46,534 bases of DNA. Source: an uncultured Clostridia bacterium (lineage in GTDB: Bacteria; Bacillota; Clostridia; Oscillospirales; Acutalibacteraceae). The stretch spans positions 1 through 46,534 of the forward strand of contig CALWVE010000012.1 in the NCBI GenBank assembly GCA_944384905.1, in the 5' to 3' direction. A model generated the notes under the pieces. That model searched no databases and was not told the DNA's origin. It saw only the letters and a program-made list of their open reading frames with translations. Shown piece after piece: positions 43,387 through 46,534 of this stretch. Position numbers and translations under genes: made by a program. Numbering within the stretch: position 1 is the first letter of the stretch; every line of letters starts with the position of its first letter.

Positions 43387-43854
43387 ATGCCGATTCGCAA
43401 CACGTCAAAAGCATTGATCGTAAAGGATAATCGCGTCCTGCTCAATCGCTGCCGCCTGGAAAAAACCGGAGAAATCTATTACGATTTGCCCGGTGGCGGT
43501 CAGCAGTTGTTTGAAACGATGGAAGAGGCCGTCATTCGGGAAGTGCGGGAAGAAACGGGTTACACGGTACGCGTGGTTCGTTTTGCCGCGGTGGCCGAGG
43601 AAATCAATCAAAGTGAAGCGGTTCGCACGCAAGCTCCGGATTATGCCCACCGCATGGCGCATATATTTGTGGCTGAGATTACAGGAAATGCGCAAATCCA
43701 GCCTGCGGAAAAAGATTTTCAGCAGGAGGCCAGCGTATGGGTATCGCTGGATGAAGCGGATCAGCTTCCTGTTTTTCCGATTCAGCTCAGAGGAAGAATT
43801 TCCGAACTGGTTCAATCGAAAGCACCGGTTTATTTAGGAGCTTCTTTTGTTTAA
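43387..43854 (+). CDS. Nudix hydrolase, 155 aa
   Basis: Complete Nudix box from Gly37 to Gly58 (GX5EX7REUXEEXG, with REVREETG at 51-58), which binds metal and hydrolyses nucleoside-diphosphate-linked compounds. An N-terminal strand (SKALIVKDNRVLLNRCR) precedes it. GAGGGGG lies before the ATG, 13 bp after the metallo-beta-lactamase gene. Last gene of the operon, before a bidirectional terminator. Substrate not predictable. Confidence 0.92.
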   Translation: MPIRNTSKALIVKDNRVLLNRCRLEKTGEIYYDLPGGGQQLFETMEEAVIREVREETGYTVRVVRFAAVAEEINQSEAVRTQAPDYAHRMAHIFVAEITGNAQIQPAEKDFQQEASVWVSLDEADQLPVFPIQLRGRISELVQSKAPVYLGASFV

Positions 43855-43860
43855 TGATTA

Positions 43861-43901
43861 AAAAATTGCCGCAGACAGCTTGTCTGCGGCAATTTTGTTT
43901 T
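43861..43901. terminator. Bidirectional terminator between Nudix and sulfatase genes
   Basis: Perfect 16-bp stem (43862-43877 and 43881-43896) with a three-base loop and T runs on both strands. It serves the two convergent units. Confidence 0.93.
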
Positions 43902-45331
43902 TATTTATTTTTAAGCCATTCGGCAGGAATGGGTTCCGTTTGCGGTGCGGCAATTCCGCGATGCTTTTCGTAGCCCACGGGATGCGAACGCCAGCGCTTA
44001 TCGGCCAGCCACTGCATAGTTTCAAACGGGTCGTCCGTTTCGGCGAGCTGACGGCGATACAGCGCGCGCATTTCTTCCAGCGCATCGGCATAAGCCGGGT
44101 CTTTGGCTACGTTTTTCTTTTCCAGCGGGTCTTTGTTCAAGTCGAACAATTCTTCGCCGCCGTCTTCGATGTAGCGGGTATACTTGTAATCGTTAGTGCG
44201 GATCATGCGGCCGGGCGAAATGGTAAAGCCCCATTCGGTATGCCATTCGCTGGCGACATAGTCGCGCTGTACCAATTCTCCGCCGGAAAGTTCTTTCGAA
44301 AGATCCAGTCCGCGCAAGCCGTCCGGAATCGGAAGTCCTGCATAACCGCACAAGGTGGGGAAGAGGTCGAGCAGGGAAGTCATGCGGCCGCTGACACGCC
44401 GGGGCTGAATGCCTTTTCCGGAGAAAATAAACGGCACACGGCTGACTTCTTCATAGAAATCGACCTGTTTGGTGACGCGATGGCGGGCGGCCATGCTGTC
44501 GCCGTGGTCGGCCATGAACACGATCAGGGTGTTGTCGGCGTCTTCACGCTGTTCGAGCGTATCGAGAATGCGGCCAATTTCCGCATCGGCGCGTTCCAGA
44601 TAATGATAATAAGCAGCCAGATAATACTGGAAGTTGCGCGGTGTCCACTGGGCTACCTGCGCCTGACGGTTATGGCTGCAGCAGATGTACTGTACGCCGA
44701 TCGGGCGGTTTTCAATGTCGTCAAATTCAAAGTTGTCCGGCAGCGGCGGCAGCGGTACGCCCGGGTCAATACCGGGGTTCTCTCCGGCAAATTCGCCGAT
44801 AAATCCACAGATATTATGCGGGTTTACCAGGTCGGCCACCATGATATACGGCTTTTCACCGTTATAGTTTTTCAGCCATTCTACAGAACGGTCGGTGGTA
44901 TAGCGATCGTGGAAGGTATCCATATTGAGCGGCCATGCATCCGAAACGGGGTCAATTTTTGTCTGCAATTCTTCATCACACCAGAATCCGCGCAATGCGC
45001 CGGCGTCATGCTTTTTGCCGAAGTGAACGGTTTCGTAGCCGCCTTCTGCGAAAACGCTGCCCAGCGTAGGAACCGTATCCGGCAGATCTTCTACAGGGAA
45101 TTTCCGGCCGTTGGAAAGCACCTTCGTTTCATGCGGATAGATGCCGGACCAGAACGAAGCGCGCGCGGGCTGACAGAGCGGGCAGGGCGTGTAGCAGTCA
45201 TCGTAAATGACAGCATTTTTGGCGATGCGGTCGATATTGGGCGTTTTGGCATAAGTATTGCCATAGGCCGGAAGCGCACGCCAGGTGAGCTGGTCTGTGA
45301 CGAAAATCAAGATATTCGCTCGTTTTTCCAT
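43901..45331 (-). CDS. Cys-type sulfatase, 476 aa
   Basis: Alkaline-phosphatase-fold sulfatase. N-terminal metal motif ILIFVTDQLTW, catalytic Cys53 in CPLCQPARASF (C-x-P-x-R, to be converted to formylglycine), and a second metal site VFMADHGDSMAARHRV. No signal peptide, so cytoplasmic, like the nearby lyase. The ATG at 45331 has AAGGAGGA upstream; the longer frame to 45403 lacks one. Maturation needs an anaerobic formylglycine enzyme (anSME) not present in the window. Probably removes sulfate from imported glycan fragments; choline sulfatase or phosphonate hydrolase relatives are alternatives. Confidence 0.88.
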   Translation of the reverse strand: MEKRANILIFVTDQLTWRALPAYGNTYAKTPNIDRIAKNAVIYDDCYTPCPLCQPARASFWSGIYPHETKVLSNGRKFPVEDLPDTVPTLGSVFAEGGYETVHFGKKHDAGALRGFWCDEELQTKIDPVSDAWPLNMDTFHDRYTTDRSVEWLKNYNGEKPYIMVADLVNPHNICGFIGEFAGENPGIDPGVPLPPLPDNFEFDDIENRPIGVQYICCSHNRQAQVAQWTPRNFQYYLAAYYHYLERADAEIGRILDTLEQREDADNTLIVFMADHGDSMAARHRVTKQVDFYEEVSRVPFIFSGKGIQPRRVSGRMTSLLDLFPTLCGYAGLPIPDGLRGLDLSKELSGGELVQRDYVASEWHTEWGFTISPGRMIRTNDYKYTRYIEDGGEELFDLNKDPLEKKNVAKDPAYADALEEMRALYRRQLAETDDPFETMQWLADKRWRSHPVGYEKHRGIAAPQTEPIPAEWLKNK

Positions 45332-45388
45332 ACAAATTCCTCCTTGCAGCTTTTTTCTGAATCGAGTATTCAGGCGTTGCTTGCTGTC

Positions 45389-45418
45389 ATTATAGACCGC
45401 CACATATTAAAAAGTCAA
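45389..45418 (-). promoter_or_regulatory. Promoter of the sulfatase gene
   Basis: Minus-strand TTGACT (45418-45413), 18-bp spacer and consensus TATAAT (45394-45389), just past the accA terminator. Confidence 0.7.
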
Positions 45419-45438
45419 GTGTAACAAGTTTCAAAAAG

Positions 45439-45477
45439 AAACAAAATGCCTGCCAGATATTTCCGGCAGGCATTTTT
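45439..45477 (-). terminator. Terminator of accA
   Basis: Perfect 12-bp stem (45443-45454 and 45465-45476) followed on the minus strand by a TTTTGTTTCTTTTT tail. Confidence 0.9.
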
Positions 45478-45495
45478 ATGCAATCAGATATGTTT

Positions 45496-46284
45496 TTAGT
45501 TATTTTCGGAAAAGAAACCGATCGAACGGAAGCGATCATACCGGCGTTCCGGCAGATCACGCTGCGGAATGCTCTGCAGCTCATCCAGATCTTTTTTCAG
45601 GGCGTCTTTGACTCCTTTGCACATCTTTTTGAAATGTTCAAAATCTTCCGGAATCACCCGTTCGGCGACATGGAACTTCACCATATCTTCGGCTGTGATA
45701 TGCAGGCAATCGGCGGCTTCCTCTACCTTATTGCTGTCTTTCCAGATGATACTGGCGCAGCCTTCGGGAGAAATAACGGAATAAATCGCGTTTTCCAGCA
45801 TATATACACGGTCTGCACTTGCCAAAGCCAGTGCGCCGCCGCTGCCGCCTTCACCGATGATGATCGAAATAACCGGTGTCTGTAATCCCATCATTTCCAT
45901 GATGCTTTCGGCAATTGCCTGACCCTGACCGCGCTCTTCCGCGTCTGCGCCGCAGAAAGCGCCCTGCGTATCGACAAAGCAGATCACGGGACGATTGAAT
46001 TTCTCGGCCTGTTTCATCAGGCGCAGCGCCTTGCGGTAGCCTTCCGGACGCGGGCAGCCGAAACTGTGCTCCAGGCGGCTTTTCAGGTCGGTACCTTTTT
46101 CGATTGCGATATAGGTGACCGGCATGCCGTCGAGCATACCAATGCCGCCGATAATAGCTTTATCATCTGCAAAACGGCGGTCGCCATGCAGTTCCAGGGT
46201 GTTTTCAAAGATCTGTTCAATGTAAGCGGCTCCGGTGGGGCGTTTGTTGGCGCGAGCCAGCCGCAGTTTTTCATAAGATGTCAT
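45496..46284 (-). CDS. accA: Acetyl-CoA carboxylase carboxyltransferase subunit alpha
   Basis: Transfers carboxyl from biotin to acetyl-CoA for fatty acid synthesis, with AccD. Crotonase-like motifs GDRRFADDKAIIGGIG, GCPRPEGYRKALRLMKQAEKF, DTQGAFCGADAEERGQGQAIAE (in pieces) and GEGGSGGALALASADRVYMLENAIYSV (in pieces). 262 aa, shorter than E. coli AccA (~319) because the N-terminal helical extension is reduced. GGAAGG 8 bp before the ATG. Unlike the usual accB-accC-accD-accA order, no accD lies within the 250 bp upstream; a structured noncoding region is there instead. Confidence 0.95.
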   Translation of the reverse strand: MTSYEKLRLARANKRPTGAAYIEQIFENTLELHGDRRFADDKAIIGGIGMLDGMPVTYIAIEKGTDLKSRLEHSFGCPRPEGYRKALRLMKQAEKFNRPVICFVDTQGAFCGADAEERGQGQAIAESIMEMMGLQTPVISIIIGEGGSGGALALASADRVYMLENAIYSVISPEGCASIIWKDSNKVEEAADCLHITAEDMVKFHVAERVIPEDFEHFKKMCKGVKDALKKDLDELQSIPQRDLPERRYDRFRSIGFFSENN

Positions 46285-46301
46285 GGGTTACGCCTTCCTT
46301 G

Positions 46302-46307
46302 TATAAT
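46302..46307 (+). promoter_or_regulatory. Consensus -10 pointing into the structured RNA region
   Basis: A perfect TATAAT on the plus strand would start RNA near 46314, at the head of the structured region. No good -35 lies 17 bp upstream in this arrangement. The overlapping minus-strand TATTAT is too close to the accA ribosome site to serve accA. Confidence 0.35.
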
Positions 46308-46320
46308 AGAGTAGTAGTTA

Positions 46321-46534
46321 TTAGAGCCCCTCTCCAAGGGCTGTGCTACACTGTAAGGGATGCTGTGGATTGGTGTCGCCCTCCTACCACAAGATGGTTC
46401 ACGAAAGGTTCCAACCACAGCCCCTTACACTTTTGTTGATCAGTTAAATACCGCCAGACGGTTTATGTGGAACAAGGCTACAAAAGTAAGGTGCACTGTG
46501 GATGCAGCATCACATATTTATCGTTGGAGGTATT
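46321..46534 (+). ncRNA. Candidate structured RNA of a mobile element, reaching the window edge
   Basis: No coding frame fits. Seen in sequence: a short stem 46325-46329/46338-46342; a long-range stem of 19 bp between 46352-46373 and 46411-46429 with only three unpaired bases on the left side; a small ACCA/TGGT hairpin in its loop; ACCG/CGGT (46450-46453/46459-46462); and a hairpin at 46501-46511. A 26-27-nt sequence occurs twice (46345-46370, 46477-46503). GGAGG at 46526-46530 implies a protein start just beyond the window. The size and position directly upstream of an ORF fit an IscB omegaRNA (HEARO), or an IS110 bridge RNA; the class is inference. Confidence 0.5.

Noticed and set aside
43880..45424. 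514-codon plus-strand frame
   Set aside because: Opposite strand of the sulfatase gene, which has a catalytic motif, ribosome site, promoter and terminator.
46321..46534. T-box or cobalamin riboswitch
   Set aside because: The T-box GGTGG/antiterminator motif and the B12-box conserved blocks are not present in recognisable form.
1..46534. CRISPR array, tRNA or rRNA genes
   Set aside because: No regularly spaced repeats and no cloverleaf or rRNA-like sequences were seen on reading through the window.

Overview
The window looks like a chromosome segment from an endospore-forming Clostridia member, probably an Oscillospiraceae-like gut anaerobe. The evidence is the clostridial gene order, spoIIR, the ispE step of the MEP isoprenoid pathway, AddAB rather than RecBCD, a DUF362-ferredoxin protein, strong GGAGG ribosome sites and many clean intrinsic terminators. 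No rRNA, tRNA or CRISPR array was seen.

Layout. 1-2 kb is a small graveyard: a lipoprotein leader fused to a piece of a DNA methyltransferase, a divergent XRE regulator/small protein pair around a repeated operator-like motif, and the first 39 codons of an LD-carboxypeptidase. 1.9-5 kb holds a nitrilase-family hydrolase, an XRE regulator with seven 'APFL' repeats (possibly followed by a 38-residue ORF) and a LysR regulator. 5.1-10.1 kb holds a GH27 alpha-galactosidase divergent from LysR, a PHP phosphoesterase and a tightly packed Lrp/aminotransferase/DUF362-ferredoxin operon. 10.2-37.7 kb is the core block, all on the plus strand: ispE, spoIIR, addB-addA, infC-rpmI-rplT, a SpoU methyltransferase, dprA-topA-trmFO, plsX-rnc-smc-ftsY, rdgB, a HAD phosphatase, yhbY-nadD-yqeK-rsfS and leuS. 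37.8-39.3 kb carries two unrecognised exported or membrane-anchored proteins. 39.4-45.3 kb is a catabolic island (heparinase II/III-like protein, M20 amidohydrolase, metallo-beta-lactamase-fold protein, Nudix hydrolase, convergent sulfatase). accA follows on the minus strand.

How the genes work together. The core block covers repair and uptake (AddAB, DprA), translation factors and ribosome assembly (IF3, L35, L20, YhbY, RsfS, LeuS), RNA maturation (RNase III, TrmFO, SpoU), chromosome structure (TopA, SMC), membrane and lipid work (FtsY, PlsX) and nucleotide housekeeping (RdgB, NadD, YqeK). The 39-45 kb genes could process sulfated or uronic-acid-containing glycan fragments inside the cell, but this is inference from families.

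The most intriguing part is the last ~215 bases. They form a gene-free, highly structured region that ends in a GGAGG ribosome site at the window edge. It holds a 19-bp long-range stem and two related copies of a ~26-nt sequence that could compete for the same pairing partner. It may be the RNA of an RNA-guided mobile element (IscB omegaRNA/HEARO-like, or alternatively an IS110 bridge RNA), whose protein gene would start just outside the window. Other notable points are an AUU start for infC behind two attenuator-like hairpins, a hairpin overlapping the spoIIR ribosome site, a hairpin between the topA ribosome site and start codon, and no acpP between plsX and rnc.
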